A stretch of 64,000 nucleotides of DNA from Akkermansia muciniphila (GCA_945882215.1 CAMCWM010000001.1:123042-187041); one strand, 5' to 3'; counted from the stretch's first letter, positions 27,844 through 37,674 are shown. Notes: generated by a model not told the origin, from the letters alone. A program made the numbers and translations.

Positions 27844-29991
27844 ATGAAAACAATTCTTGGTGCTCTCTTTCTTGCCACGAACCTGATCGCGCAGACGGCG
27901 CGGATGCCAGCGTGGATTTCGCCGAACACCCGCCTCATCCACACTCAGGCGGTGCAAGTCACGCACGTCGATGCACGCATCGACCTCGCGGATCAAATCG
28001 CCATCACGACGCTCGACATCGCGCTTCGCAATCCGACGAACCGCCCACTGGAATCGGAACTGCTCGTGCCGGTGCCACAGGGAGCCGTTTTGAAGGCGTT
28101 TGCGTTTGAAGGCGGCAATGCGGAAGGCACGGCACGGCTTCTGCCGCGTGACGAAGCCCGCCGCATCTACGACAGCATCGTGGCGCAGACGCGTGACCCG
28201 GCGTTGTTGGAGTTTGTCGGCCATGCGGTGGTGAAATCGAGCGTGTTTCCGGTGCCAGCCAACGGCACGCAGAAGGTGCGCGTGACGTATGAGCAGCTTC
28301 TCGAAGCGGACGGCGCGCGGCTCGACTATGTGTTACCGCGTTCGGAGGCGGTGGAGTATTCCGTGCCGTGGAAGCTCTCCATGCGCGTCAAATCGGCCTC
28401 GCGCATCGCCTCGGTGTATTCGCCGAGCCATGAGATCGCGGTGAAGCAGCCGAGCGGCAACGAAGCGAGCCTTTCTTGTGAGACCAAAGACCCCGGAGCC
28501 TTCCGCGTGTCTTTGCTGCGTGAGACGAAGGACGAAATGACGGCTTCGTTGCTCGCTTACCCTGATCCGAAGATCGGCGGCGGCTATTTTCTCGTCATGA
28601 TCGCTCCTCCGAAGCCAAAAGCCGACGCAGCACCGATCAAACGTGAAGTGACACTCGTCATCGACCGCAGCGGCAGCATGGCGGGACCGAAGCTGGATCA
28701 GGTGAAGGCGGCGGCGTTGCAGGTGATCGAAGGTTTGAACGATGGCGAAGGCTTCAACCTCATCGTCTATAACGAAGCCGTCGAAATGTTCGCTGCGCAG
28801 CCAGTGATCAAGAACGCCGAGACGACGAAGCAAGCCCGCGACTACATCAGCGCGTTGCGCGTGAGCGGCGGCACGAACATTCATGACTCCGTCGTCGAGG
28901 CGCTGCGCCAAAAGCCGCTCGATGGCATGCTCCCGCTCGTGCTGTTCCTCACCGACGGCCTGCCGACCATCGGCCAGACCTCGGAGAAAGCGATTCGTGA
29001 AGCCGTGGCAAAGGGCAATCCGCATCAGCGCCGTGTTTTCACCTTCGGCGTCGGTGTGGACGTGAACACGCCGCTGCTCTCACGCATCGCCCGCGAAACA
29101 CGCGCTAGCGCGGAGTTTGTGCTGCCGAAGGAGGACGTGGAGGTCAAAGTCGGCCGCGTGTTTGATCGCCTGCGTGGTCCGTTGCTCACCCGGCCCGCGC
29201 TGCGCGTGCTGGATGATCCAAATCGTGTCAGCGACCTGATTCCATCGCCGCTGCCCGATGTGTTTGAAGGCGAGCAGATTCTTTTGTCCGGCACCTATCG
29301 CGGTGAAGCGCCGCTGCATTTCCAGCTCACCGGCGCATCGGCGGAAGGCGAGCGCAAATTCGATTTCACCTTCAATCTCGACAAAGCGAGCACCGCGAAC
29401 GCCTTCGTGGCCCGCTTGTGGGCAAGCAACAAGATCGCCGTGCTCAGCGAGGCGATTCGCGATCTCGGCGCGGATGGTGCGACGGCGAACACGACCGAAC
29501 TGGTGAATGAAATCGTCCGTCTCTCGACGCAATTCGGCATTCTGACGGAATACACCGCCTTCCTGGCCGAAGAAGGCACCACTTTGGCCGCAGCGCCCGC
29601 AAACGCCGCTCGTGCTGCCTTCAACTACAGCGACAAAGCCATGAAGATGCGCAGCGGACCGGCGGCGGTGTCGCAGGCAGGCAACATCAACAAGGCCGCC
29701 GAATCGAAGCAGCTCAACGTCCGCAATCGCTTCCTCGATGACAAGATGAACGCCGTCGAGATCACCAGCGTGCAGCAGGTTCAAGCCGGAGCCTTTTTCA
29801 ACAAAGGCAACCGCTGGAGCGATGCGAACGCCGCCAAGGCCGAGCGCGCGCCAGACCGAACCATCGAGATCGGCAGCACCGAGTTTGGCCGCCTGGTCGA
29901 TGAACTCGCCGCCGACAACCGCCAGAGCCTCCTCGCGCTGCGTGGCGAGCTGCTGCTCGAGCATCGCGGCCAGATCGTGCTCATCCGCTGA
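27844..29991 (+). CDS. VIT-domain and vWA-domain secreted protein
   Basis: VIT-like N-terminus (QVTHVDARIDLADQIAITTLDIALRNPTNRPLESELLVPVPQGAVL) and vWA MIDAS VTLVIDRSGSMAGPKLDQVK; signal peptide at MKTILGALFLATNLIA. Confidence 0.88.
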   Translation: MKTILGALFLATNLIAQTARMPAWISPNTRLIHTQAVQVTHVDARIDLADQIAITTLDIALRNPTNRPLESELLVPVPQGAVLKAFAFEGGNAEGTARLLPRDEARRIYDSIVAQTRDPALLEFVGHAVVKSSVFPVPANGTQKVRVTYEQLLEADGARLDYVLPRSEAVEYSVPWKLSMRVKSASRIASVYSPSHEIAVKQPSGNEASLSCETKDPGAFRVSLLRETKDEMTASLLAYPDPKIGGGYFLVMIAPPKPKADAAPIKREVTLVIDRSGSMAGPKLDQVKAAALQVIEGLNDGEGFNLIVYNEAVEMFAAQPVIKNAETTKQARDYISALRVSGGTNIHDSVVEALRQKPLDGMLPLVLFLTDGLPTIGQTSEKAIREAVAKGNPHQRRVFTFGVGVDVNTPLLSRIARETRASAEFVLPKEDVEVKVGRVFDRLRGPLLTRPALRVLDDPNRVSDLIPSPLPDVFEGEQILLSGTYRGEAPLHFQLTGASAEGERKFDFTFNLDKASTANAFVARLWASNKIAVLSEAIRDLGADGATANTTELVNEIVRLSTQFGILTEYTAFLAEEGTTLAAAPANAARAAFNYSDKAMKMRSGPAAVSQAGNINKAAESKQLNVRNRFLDDKMNAVEITSVQQVQAGAFFNKGNRWSDANAAKAERAPDRTIEIGSTEFGRLVDELAADNRQSLLALRGELLLEHRGQIVLIR

Positions 29992-30024
29992 ATTTCTCCC
30001 GTCCACTCCACCCAAACCACATCC

Positions 30025-31185
30025 ATGAAAACGAAACACATCCTCATCGCCACGGCTCTGACCGCGTGCATCGCCATCGCCAAAGAAGTTCAACCGCCCG
30101 CACCTGTGGCGGAAGTCACCAAGGTTGAAACCACCGTTGATGGGCCACTGGTCCAAATCGCCGTGCTTCTCGACACCAGCGGCAGCATGCAGGGCCTCAT
30201 TGAGCAGGCCAAAACGCAGCTCTGGAAGCTGGTGAACGAATTCATCACCGCCAAACAGGACGGCAAGACGCCCGTCGTGCAGGTGGCGCTTTACGAATAC
30301 GGCAAATCGGCGCTGCGTGCCGAGGAGAACTGGATTCGCCAGATTCAGCCGCTCACACGCGATCTCGACAAGGTTTCCGAGGAACTTTTCGCCCTCACCA
30401 CAAACGGCGGCGACGAATACTGCGGCGCGGTGATCCAGCGGGCGACATTGGACCTTGCCTGGAATCCGAGCCCGAAGGTTTACAAGACCATCTTCATCGC
30501 CGGCAATGAACCGTTCACGCAGGGGCCGATTGATTCGAAGCAGAGCTGCAAAGACGCCATCGCGAAGGGCATCATCGTGAACACGATCCATTGCGGCGGC
30601 GAAGCACAGGGCATCGTGGAGCATTGGAACCAGGGCGCGCTGCTCGCCGACGGCAAATACCTCGTGATCGACCAGAACCAGGCCATCGTTCACATCGAAG
30701 CGCCGCAGGACAAAGAGATCGTGAAGCTCAACGAGGAGTTGAACCGGACCTACATCAACTACGGCGCTGCCGCACCCGCCGCGAAGGCCCGTCAAGTCGC
30801 ACAGGACAGCAATGCCGCCGCGAAGCCTGAATCGGGAGCGCAGGTGCAACGCATCGTCAGCAAGGCCAGCGCGAACTACTTCAACAGCGGCTGGGATCTC
30901 GTGGATGCCAGCAAGGACAAGGGTTTTGACATCACGAAGGTCAAAGAGGCCGATCTTCCCGAGGAGATGAGGAAAATGACCGTCGAGGAGCGCAAAGCCC
31001 ACCTCGAAAAGAAAACCGCCGAGCGTGAGGAGATTCAAAAGAAGGTGCTGACCCTGAACAAGGAACGCGAGGCCTACGTCGCCACCCAACGCAAGGAGTC
31101 CGCCAAGAACGACACGCTGGACACCGCGATGGTGAAAGCGTTGCGCACGCAGGCGGAGAAAAAAGGCATCGCGTGGGAGAAATAG
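30025..31185 (+). CDS. vWA-domain secreted protein
   Basis: Signal peptide MKTKHILIATALTACIAIAKE; MIDAS IAVLLDTSGSMQGLIEQAKTQLW. Confidence 0.88.
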   Translation: MKTKHILIATALTACIAIAKEVQPPAPVAEVTKVETTVDGPLVQIAVLLDTSGSMQGLIEQAKTQLWKLVNEFITAKQDGKTPVVQVALYEYGKSALRAEENWIRQIQPLTRDLDKVSEELFALTTNGGDEYCGAVIQRATLDLAWNPSPKVYKTIFIAGNEPFTQGPIDSKQSCKDAIAKGIIVNTIHCGGEAQGIVEHWNQGALLADGKYLVIDQNQAIVHIEAPQDKEIVKLNEELNRTYINYGAAAPAAKARQVAQDSNAAAKPESGAQVQRIVSKASANYFNSGWDLVDASKDKGFDITKVKEADLPEEMRKMTVEERKAHLEKKTAEREEIQKKVLTLNKEREAYVATQRKESAKNDTLDTAMVKALRTQAEKKGIAWEK

Positions 31186-31203
31186 ACCCGTTAACCTTTC
31201 AGC

Positions 31204-31887
31204 ATGCACACCATTCTGGTCATCGAAGACGACGCCGCGATCCGTCGCGGCGTCCTGGATGCGCTCAAGTTTGCTGGTCACACAACCTTGGAGGCCGGAG
31301 ACGGTGAAAAGGGGATGAAGCTGGCCTTGAGCGCGACCTTTGACCTCATGCTGCTCGATCTCGTGCTTCCACATGCGAGCGGTTTCGATATTTTGAAAGC
31401 GCTGCGCCGTGAGCGACCTGGAACGCCGGTGATCATTCTCTCCGCACGCGGAGAAGAGAATGATCGAGTGCGCGGCCTGCGCCTCGGCGCGGATGATTAT
31501 GTGGTGAAGCCCTTCAGCGTGCGCGAACTGCTCGCCCGCGTCGAAGCGGTGCTGCGGAGAGCGCCTGAACGCCAGCCGGTGAGCGAAACGCTGACCCTGG
31601 CCGTTGCGACGATTGATTTCGGCCAGAGCGTGGCCCGCTTCGAGAACGGCGAAAGCGCCGAACTTTCCGAACGCGAGCGCGACGTGCTGCGCTACCTCGC
31701 GTTGAATCGCGGACGGCCTGTTTCCCGCGAGGAATTGCTTCAGCGCGTCTGGCACATCGACAACAAGCAGACCGAGACGCGGACGGTGGACATGCACATT
31801 GCCAATCTCCGCCACAAGCTGCGAGATGACGCCGAATCGCCGCGTGTGATCGTGACGGTGCGGGGAAAAGGTTATCAACTCGTCTGA
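31204..31887 (+). CDS. OmpR-family DNA-binding response regulator
   Basis: ILVIEDDAAIRRGVLDALKFAG, LMLLDLVLPHASGFDILKAL, VKPFSVRELLARVEAVLRR; C-terminal winged helix LSERERDVLRYLALNRGRPVSREELLQRVW. Confidence 0.95.
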   Translation: MHTILVIEDDAAIRRGVLDALKFAGHTTLEAGDGEKGMKLALSATFDLMLLDLVLPHASGFDILKALRRERPGTPVIILSARGEENDRVRGLRLGADDYVVKPFSVRELLARVEAVLRRAPERQPVSETLTLAVATIDFGQSVARFENGESAELSERERDVLRYLALNRGRPVSREELLQRVWHIDNKQTETRTVDMHIANLRHKLRDDAESPRVIVTVRGKGYQLV

Positions 31888-31894
31888 AATCATC

Positions 31895-34045
31895 ATGCGC
31901 CGCCCGCTCCACATCTGGATTACCTTCCTCGCCTGCCTCGGGCTGCTGCTCGCGGCGATGGCGTGGGTGAGCTGGCACACGCTGGCGCTGGAGCGCACGC
32001 GTGAGGAGGCGGCGCGGGACGCGGACCAGCAGGAGCGTGTGCGGCTGGCGCTGTGGCGTCTCGATTTCCAGGCGAGCGCGCTTATGATTCGCGAGAACGC
32101 GCGGCCACCGCATGATTTCCGGCCGTTCCACGCGCCGGAAGGCCTGGTGAACAAGACGTATAGCAATGTGGCGAAAGGCGAGGTGCTGGTGCCATCTCCC
32201 TTGCTCGCGGAGACGCCGGAGCATGTGCTGCTGCACTTTCAGATGGACTCACGCGGGCAGATCATCTCCCCGCAGGTGCCGCAGAATGGCGAGCGCACTC
32301 TGGCGCTCGCGCAATTCGTGAACGCGGATGATTTGACGCGCTGTGAGCAACGCCTGAGCGGACTCCGTGAGCTGCTGGCGCAACCGGCCCATTCGATCAC
32401 GCCTAAAGCAGAAGTCTCATCCTACTGGCCCGGCAGCAGGACTCGCACACCCGCGCCCGCCTCGGCCGGACCGCCGATCTTCAACCGACAGATCCTCGCC
32501 GAACAGGCGAGCGTGCCTCGTCTTGGCCTAGATGACAGCAAGCCGCTCGCCGCCAACGATGCGAATCTGCCACGCAACAACGCCTGGGCGGTCCAGGAGG
32601 GGCAGATGGCCGCTCAACAGCAGCTTCAGCTCAACAGCGCGGAGAACGCGTTGCGCAGCCGGGCGGTGACCGCGCAAGCGGAGGAGGCCATCAAGCAGCA
32701 GCCGATGATCAAGATGAAGGAGCCGATGCCGCCATCCAAAGTTTTGTCCAAAGCCATCGCCGAGACTCCCAAACCGAGCGCCAAGCCTGCGGAGAAGAAG
32801 ATCGACACAGGCATGGACAAGGCTGCTGCCATGCCGATGCCCGCCGCCGCACCTGCTGCTTCGTCTGCGATGGCTGGCGCGTTCAACGCGCCCCCGCAAG
32901 ATGGTTTTGGCACCTCCAGAGCCGAGAGCGCGAAGGAAAATCTGTCTGCGCTCAAAGGCGAGGTTTCATCCACGAGTTCGCGGCCTTTTCAAGGCGTGTG
33001 GCTGGGGCAGCATCTGGTGCTGACGCGTGAGGCGGTGGTGGATGGTGTGCGCATGGTGCAGGGCGTGTGGCTGGACTGGCCGGCGCTGCGTGAGGCGTGG
33101 CTGAAAGAGATCACGGATTTGTTTCCTGACGCGCGTCTTGAACCCGCCGCGAACGTGAGCCTGGGAACGCGGCCCACGGATGATCCGCTGCGCTTCGCGG
33201 CGTTGCCGGTGCGATTGGTCGCGGGTGTGATTCAACTGCCACCGCTGCCGTTTTGGACGCCGCTGCGCAAATCCCTCGCCATCGCGCTGGCCTGCGTGCT
33301 GCTGGCGGCGGCGGCGGTCGGTCTGGTGCTGCATGGCACCGTGGCGCTGAGCGAACGCCGCGCGGATTTCGTTTCCGCCGTGACGCATGAGCTGCGCACG
33401 CCACTGACGACGTTCCGCCTTTACTCCGAGATGCTGGCTGACGGCATGGTGACGGATGAGGCGCAGCGGAAGACTTATCTCGACACGCTCACTGGCGAGG
33501 CGGGGCGATTGAGTCATCTCGTCGAGAATGTACTGGCCTATGCGCGCCTCGAGCGCGGCAGCGCGAAAGCGAGAGCCGAGAGTGTGACGATCGGCGAGCT
33601 GCTGGACCGCATTTTCCCGCGTTTGAAGCAGCGCGCCAATGATTGCGGCATGGAGGTGCGCGTGCATGCCACGGAAGCCGACCGCAAGACGCAACTGCAC
33701 ATCGACGCGGCGGCGGTGGAGCAGATTCTTTTCAATCTCGTCGATAACGCCTGCAAATACGCCGCCCCACGCGCGGCGGAGCCGGTGATCCATGTGGAGG
33801 CGGACACGAGCGGCAAGTTCGCGATGCTGCGCGTGCGCGATCACGGCGGCGGCATCTCCCGCAGCGAGCGGCGGCGCATTTTTCATCCGTTTCACAAGAG
33901 CGCGGATCAGGCGGCACATTCCGCGCCCGGTGTCGGCCTTGGACTCGCGCTGTGTCGTCGCCTCGCCACAGCGCTGGGCGGTGCGATCACGCTGGATGCG
34001 GCGCACAAGGACGGCGCGTGCTTTGTGCTGAGCCTGCCGAAGTGA
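31895..34045 (+). CDS. Membrane sensor histidine kinase with long low-complexity Ala/Pro/Met-rich extracytoplasmic segment
   Basis: Two TM segments; VSAVTHELRTPLTTFRLYSEML (H box), NLVDNACKYA (N box), RDHGGGISRSERRRIFHPF, GVGLGLALCRRL. Confidence 0.93.
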   Translation: MRRPLHIWITFLACLGLLLAAMAWVSWHTLALERTREEAARDADQQERVRLALWRLDFQASALMIRENARPPHDFRPFHAPEGLVNKTYSNVAKGEVLVPSPLLAETPEHVLLHFQMDSRGQIISPQVPQNGERTLALAQFVNADDLTRCEQRLSGLRELLAQPAHSITPKAEVSSYWPGSRTRTPAPASAGPPIFNRQILAEQASVPRLGLDDSKPLAANDANLPRNNAWAVQEGQMAAQQQLQLNSAENALRSRAVTAQAEEAIKQQPMIKMKEPMPPSKVLSKAIAETPKPSAKPAEKKIDTGMDKAAAMPMPAAAPAASSAMAGAFNAPPQDGFGTSRAESAKENLSALKGEVSSTSSRPFQGVWLGQHLVLTREAVVDGVRMVQGVWLDWPALREAWLKEITDLFPDARLEPAANVSLGTRPTDDPLRFAALPVRLVAGVIQLPPLPFWTPLRKSLAIALACVLLAAAAVGLVLHGTVALSERRADFVSAVTHELRTPLTTFRLYSEMLADGMVTDEAQRKTYLDTLTGEAGRLSHLVENVLAYARLERGSAKARAESVTIGELLDRIFPRLKQRANDCGMEVRVHATEADRKTQLHIDAAAVEQILFNLVDNACKYAAPRAAEPVIHVEADTSGKFAMLRVRDHGGGISRSERRRIFHPFHKSADQAAHSAPGVGLGLALCRRLATALGGAITLDAAHKDGACFVLSLPK

Positions 34046-34057
34046 TGTCGCGTTGCT

Positions 34058-34105
34058 CGTAGCGGAACTCGTCAGAGTTCCGGCAGGCTCACGCCAGCCG
34101 CTACG
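34058..34105. repeat. Nested inverted repeat CGTAGCGGAACTC-GTCA-GAGTTCCGG...CCGCTACG between convergent genes
   Basis: Perfect CGGAACTC/GAGTTCCG stem with 4-nt loop (34063-34082) enclosed by CGTAGCGG/CCGCTACG; no U-tract. Confidence 0.6.
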
Positions 34106-34108
34106 CGC

Positions 34109-34549
34109 TCATTTCTCCCCCGCGAGCGTCACAGCTCCGGTGATGATGATATGTCCCGCGTCATCGCGGATTTCACCGATCACCTGCCCCAACGTGTCTA
34201 GCATGCCTTGCAGCGAACCGCTGAGGTGAAGCGACTGGCCGGGCGTGATGCTGCCGAGGATCTTGATCTGGCGCACGGCGGTCAGACGCAGGTTTTTGAG
34301 CGGCGCTTCGCCGGGTCGCGTCTGCACCAGGATGCCGCCGAGCTGCGCCAGCGCCTCGATCATGAGCACGCCGGGCATGAGGGGAACATTGGGAAAATGG
34401 CCGCGCAGGAACTCCTCATCGCCCTTGAGCTTCCACACCGCCTTGGCAGAGACGCCGGGCACGAGTTCGGTGAGTTCATCAATGAAACGAAACTCCGGGC
34501 CGTGCGGGAGGGCGGAAAGCGCTTGGACAAGATCGGGCGGTGAAGGCAT
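34109..34549 (-). CDS. 3-hydroxyacyl-ACP dehydratase FabZ-like (hotdog fold)
   Basis: FRFIDELTELVPGVSAKAVWKLKGDEEFLRGHFPNVPLMPGVLMIEALAQLGGILVQ; catalytic His and Glu positions present. Confidence 0.88.
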   Translation of the reverse strand: MPSPPDLVQALSALPHGPEFRFIDELTELVPGVSAKAVWKLKGDEEFLRGHFPNVPLMPGVLMIEALAQLGGILVQTRPGEAPLKNLRLTAVRQIKILGSITPGQSLHLSGSLQGMLDTLGQVIGEIRDDAGHIIITGAVTLAGEK

Positions 34550-34604
34550 GTTTGCCCATATTCATGAATCAACCGCAGGGCAAACCCCAAAGCACCTCCG
34601 TCGC

Positions 34605-35372
34605 ATGTTGAAGTTGCTGCATCGCCTGTGGCTTGGGTTTGTTCTAGTGCTCAGCATGGCCTACTGGGCTGGGGGCGGGTTCCTGTTTGTGCTGGCGGGG
34701 CTGGTGCTTGCGCCGTTGCTGCCGCTGGAGAGATCACGCGAGATCGGCCAGTGGCTGCTACAGGAGGCGTTTAATGATTTTCTGCGGCTGCTGCGGCTGT
34801 GCGGGGTGTTTGAGTGCGAGTTTCGCGGCTTTGAGGCGCTGGAAGGCGTCACCGGCGGATTGATCATTGCGCCGAACCACCCGGCGTTGTGGGACGCGGT
34901 CTTCGTGATCGCGAAAATACGCGGCCTGCGCTGCATTTTGAAGGCCTCGTTGATGCACAACCCCTTCCTGCGCGGCGGGGCCAAGCTGGCGGGCTTCATT
35001 CCGAACAAGCCCGCGCACAAAATGCTGCAGCACTCCATTGAGGCGCTGAGGCAGGGCGACCGCCTGCTGTTTTTCCCGGAAGGCACGCGCACACGCAAGC
35101 AAGAAAACGCCGTGAATCGTTTCCAGGGCGGAATCGGCATCATCGCCACGCAGTCGAGCGCGCCGGTGTGGCCGGTTTTCATCGAGACCAACAGCGACTA
35201 CCTGTGCAAAGGCTGGCCGCTGTGGCGGCTGCCAGATCGAAAAATCAAGCTGCGCATCACCCTGGGCGAGCCGCTGGCCAGCCCGCCGGACGAAAGCGCG
35301 GCAGATTTCACCGAGCGACTGCGGGCCGTGTGCTTGGCCGCGCTCAGCAATGGGTCGAAAACAGTCGAGTGA
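34605..35372 (+). CDS. PlsC-like 1-acyl-glycerol-3-phosphate acyltransferase family protein
   Basis: GLIIAPNHPALWDAVFVIAKI (NHxxxxD-type block), LLFFPEGTRTRKQENAVNRFQGGIGIIA; start could alternatively be ATG at 34548. Confidence 0.85.
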   Translation: MLKLLHRLWLGFVLVLSMAYWAGGGFLFVLAGLVLAPLLPLERSREIGQWLLQEAFNDFLRLLRLCGVFECEFRGFEALEGVTGGLIIAPNHPALWDAVFVIAKIRGLRCILKASLMHNPFLRGGAKLAGFIPNKPAHKMLQHSIEALRQGDRLLFFPEGTRTRKQENAVNRFQGGIGIIATQSSAPVWPVFIETNSDYLCKGWPLWRLPDRKIKLRITLGEPLASPPDESAADFTERLRAVCLAALSNGSKTVE

Positions 35373-35460
35373 GCAGATATGGGGTGAGTTACTACCAGGG
35401 TTGATTTGCGCTTGCGGCAGGAGGCTTCCTCGTGTCCATCACGCCTCCCCTGTGGAGCAC

Positions 35461-36234
35461 ATGAAGCTTCTTCTCCTCATCCCCAGCTACAACACCGGAC
35501 GCCTGCTGGCGGACACGGTGGCACACGCGCTGGAGCACTGGCCGGAAGTGTGGGTGGTGCTGGATGGCAGCACCGATGGCAGCGAAAAGGCCGTGGAGGC
35601 GCTCCAGCCCGCGCATCCGGGCCTGCGCCTGATCAAACAGCCGGTGAATCGTGGCAAAGGCGCCGCCATCTGCCGTGGCGCCGAGGAGGCCGCCGCCGCC
35701 GGCTACACGCATGTGCTGACGATGGATGCCGACGGCCAGCATCCGCCCGAATCGATCCCGAAGTTCATCGCGCTCGCCCAAGCATACCCGGAGGCTGCCC
35801 TGCTCGGCCAGCCGATCTTCGGCCCCGAGGCCCCGATGCTGCGCGTGCGCGGCCGCCGTATCTCAAACGCCTGGGCGAATCTCGAAACCCTCTGCTGGGG
35901 CATCGGCGACTCGCTCTTCGGCATGCGCGTGTATCCCGTGCAGGCGCTGCTACGCGCGTTTAGCAGCACATGGTTTGCCCGCCGTTTTGATTTCGACACG
36001 GAGGTGGCCGTGCGCATCTGCTGGCAGGGCGTGCCAGCCATCAACGTCCCCACGCATGTGCGCTATCTCACGGCGGCAGAAGGCGGCGTCTCACAGTTCC
36101 GTTACATCCGCGACAACGCCCTGCTGACCTGGATGCACGCACGGCTGATGGTGAGTTTTGTCCTGCGGCTGCCGCTCTTGATCTGGCGTGCGGCGCGTGG
36201 TGGCAATCCGCTGAAAAATGTCGTCGCACCGTGA
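35461..36234 (+). CDS. Glycosyltransferase family 2
   Basis: MKLLLLIPSYNTGRLLADTVAHALEHWPEVWVVLDGSTDGSEKAVEAL; GKGAAICRGAEEAAAAGYTHVLTMDADGQHPPESIPKFI. Confidence 0.9.
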   Translation: MKLLLLIPSYNTGRLLADTVAHALEHWPEVWVVLDGSTDGSEKAVEALQPAHPGLRLIKQPVNRGKGAAICRGAEEAAAAGYTHVLTMDADGQHPPESIPKFIALAQAYPEAALLGQPIFGPEAPMLRVRGRRISNAWANLETLCWGIGDSLFGMRVYPVQALLRAFSSTWFARRFDFDTEVAVRICWQGVPAINVPTHVRYLTAAEGGVSQFRYIRDNALLTWMHARLMVSFVLRLPLLIWRAARGGNPLKNVVAP

Positions 36235-36265
36235 TGGGCGGCCTGAAACGGGCCGTTCTCACCTC

Positions 36266-37633
36266 ATGCGCCCGATTCTGCTCCTGCTGCTTGGCACGGC
36301 CTCTGCCTGTGCCGCGCCGAACATCCTCTTCATCGTCAGCGATGATCAGCGCCCGGACACGATTCATGCGCTGGGCAATGCGGTGATCAAAACACCGAAT
36401 CTCGACCGCCTCGTCGTACGCGGCACATCGTTCACACGGGCGTATGCTGGCTATCCGATCTGCCATGTCAGCCGCGCCCAGATTTTGACCGGCACACATG
36501 CCTTCAAGGCGCTGCCGAAGTATCCCGGAGGCGCGATTGATCCCAAGCTCGCCACGCTGGCCGGGACGCTTCAAAAAAGCGGTTACCACACCTGCTACAC
36601 CGGCAAATGGCACAACGACGGCCATCCGATGCAGCGTGGCTACACGACGACGAGCGGTCTTTACTCCAGCGGCGGTGGGAAAGGCATCACGCAGCCGGAA
36701 ATCGACGACCGGGGTCGTCCGCTCACCGGTTATCGCGGCTGGACCTTCAAAGATGCGGACAACAAACCACAACTCGACCAGGGTGTCGGCCTCCAGCCCG
36801 ACAATAGCCGTCACATCGCCGATGGAGCCATTCGCGCGATTCAAACAGCGCCGAAGGATAAACCGTGGCTCGTGCATGTGAACTTCGCCTTTCCGCATGA
36901 TCCGCGTCAGTGGCCCGCAGGCATGAAGAACCGCTACGATCCGGTCAAAATGCCGCTTCCGGCCAATTTTGCGGCAAGACACCCTTTCGACCATGGCAAC
37001 ATCGACGGACGCGACGAACGGCTCCTCCCCACACCGCGAGTTGAAAGTCAGGTGCGCGAGGAACTGGCACTCTACTACGCGATGATCACCGATCTCGACG
37101 CGCAGCTCGGCCGCATCCTCACAGCGCTACCAGCACCGGAGGACACGATCATCATCTTCACCGCCGATCAGGGTCTCGCGCTCGGCAGTCACGGCCTGCT
37201 CGGCAAACAAAACCAGTATGAGCACAGCATCCGCAGCCCGCTCATCATCTGCGGCCCTGGTTTGCCGAAAAACGAGCGCAGTGGGACTCTCGTGAAGCTT
37301 CACGATCTCTTCCCCACGCTCTGTGAACTCAGCGGCACCACGATTCCGCCCACGGTAACGGGAAAAAGCCTTGCACCGCTGCTGCGGCATCAAACCGATC
37401 GCGTTCATGATTTCGTCACCGGCATCTTCGCCGACACGCAGCGCATGATCTGCGATGACCGCTGGAAGTTCGTTCTCTATCCCAAGGCAAACCGCGAGCA
37501 GCTTTTTGATCTCCAAAACGATCCGCATGAACTGAACGACCTTAGCGCCGATCCTGCGCATCAGACGAAGCGTGAGGATTTGAAGGCGCGGTTACAGGCA
37601 TGGCGGCTGGAGAACGGCGATCCGAACCTCTGA
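36266..37633 (+). CDS. Sulfatase family protein
   Basis: APNILFIVSDDQRPDTIHALGN; sulfatase signature region GYPICHVSRAQILTG; YTGKWHNDG; IFTADQGLALGSHGLLGKQNQYEHSIRSPLIICGPG. Confidence 0.9.
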   Translation: MRPILLLLLGTASACAAPNILFIVSDDQRPDTIHALGNAVIKTPNLDRLVVRGTSFTRAYAGYPICHVSRAQILTGTHAFKALPKYPGGAIDPKLATLAGTLQKSGYHTCYTGKWHNDGHPMQRGYTTTSGLYSSGGGKGITQPEIDDRGRPLTGYRGWTFKDADNKPQLDQGVGLQPDNSRHIADGAIRAIQTAPKDKPWLVHVNFAFPHDPRQWPAGMKNRYDPVKMPLPANFAARHPFDHGNIDGRDERLLPTPRVESQVREELALYYAMITDLDAQLGRILTALPAPEDTIIIFTADQGLALGSHGLLGKQNQYEHSIRSPLIICGPGLPKNERSGTLVKLHDLFPTLCELSGTTIPPTVTGKSLAPLLRHQTDRVHDFVTGIFADTQRMICDDRWKFVLYPKANREQLFDLQNDPHELNDLSADPAHQTKREDLKARLQAWRLENGDPNL

Positions 37634-37674
37634 AACGCCTCCTTCCTCGGCTTCGTTTAGACTGATACCCGGCC

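Noticed and set aside
29080-32166. 1028-aa minus-strand ORF spanning four plus-strand genes
   Set aside because: It lies antisense to well-supported vWA, response-regulator and kinase genes. Its composition (H/R/Q/L-rich, no motifs) is typical of a shadow ORF in GC-rich DNA.
32966-34006. 346-aa minus-strand ORF
   Set aside because: Antisense to the histidine kinase; R/Q/H-rich shadow.
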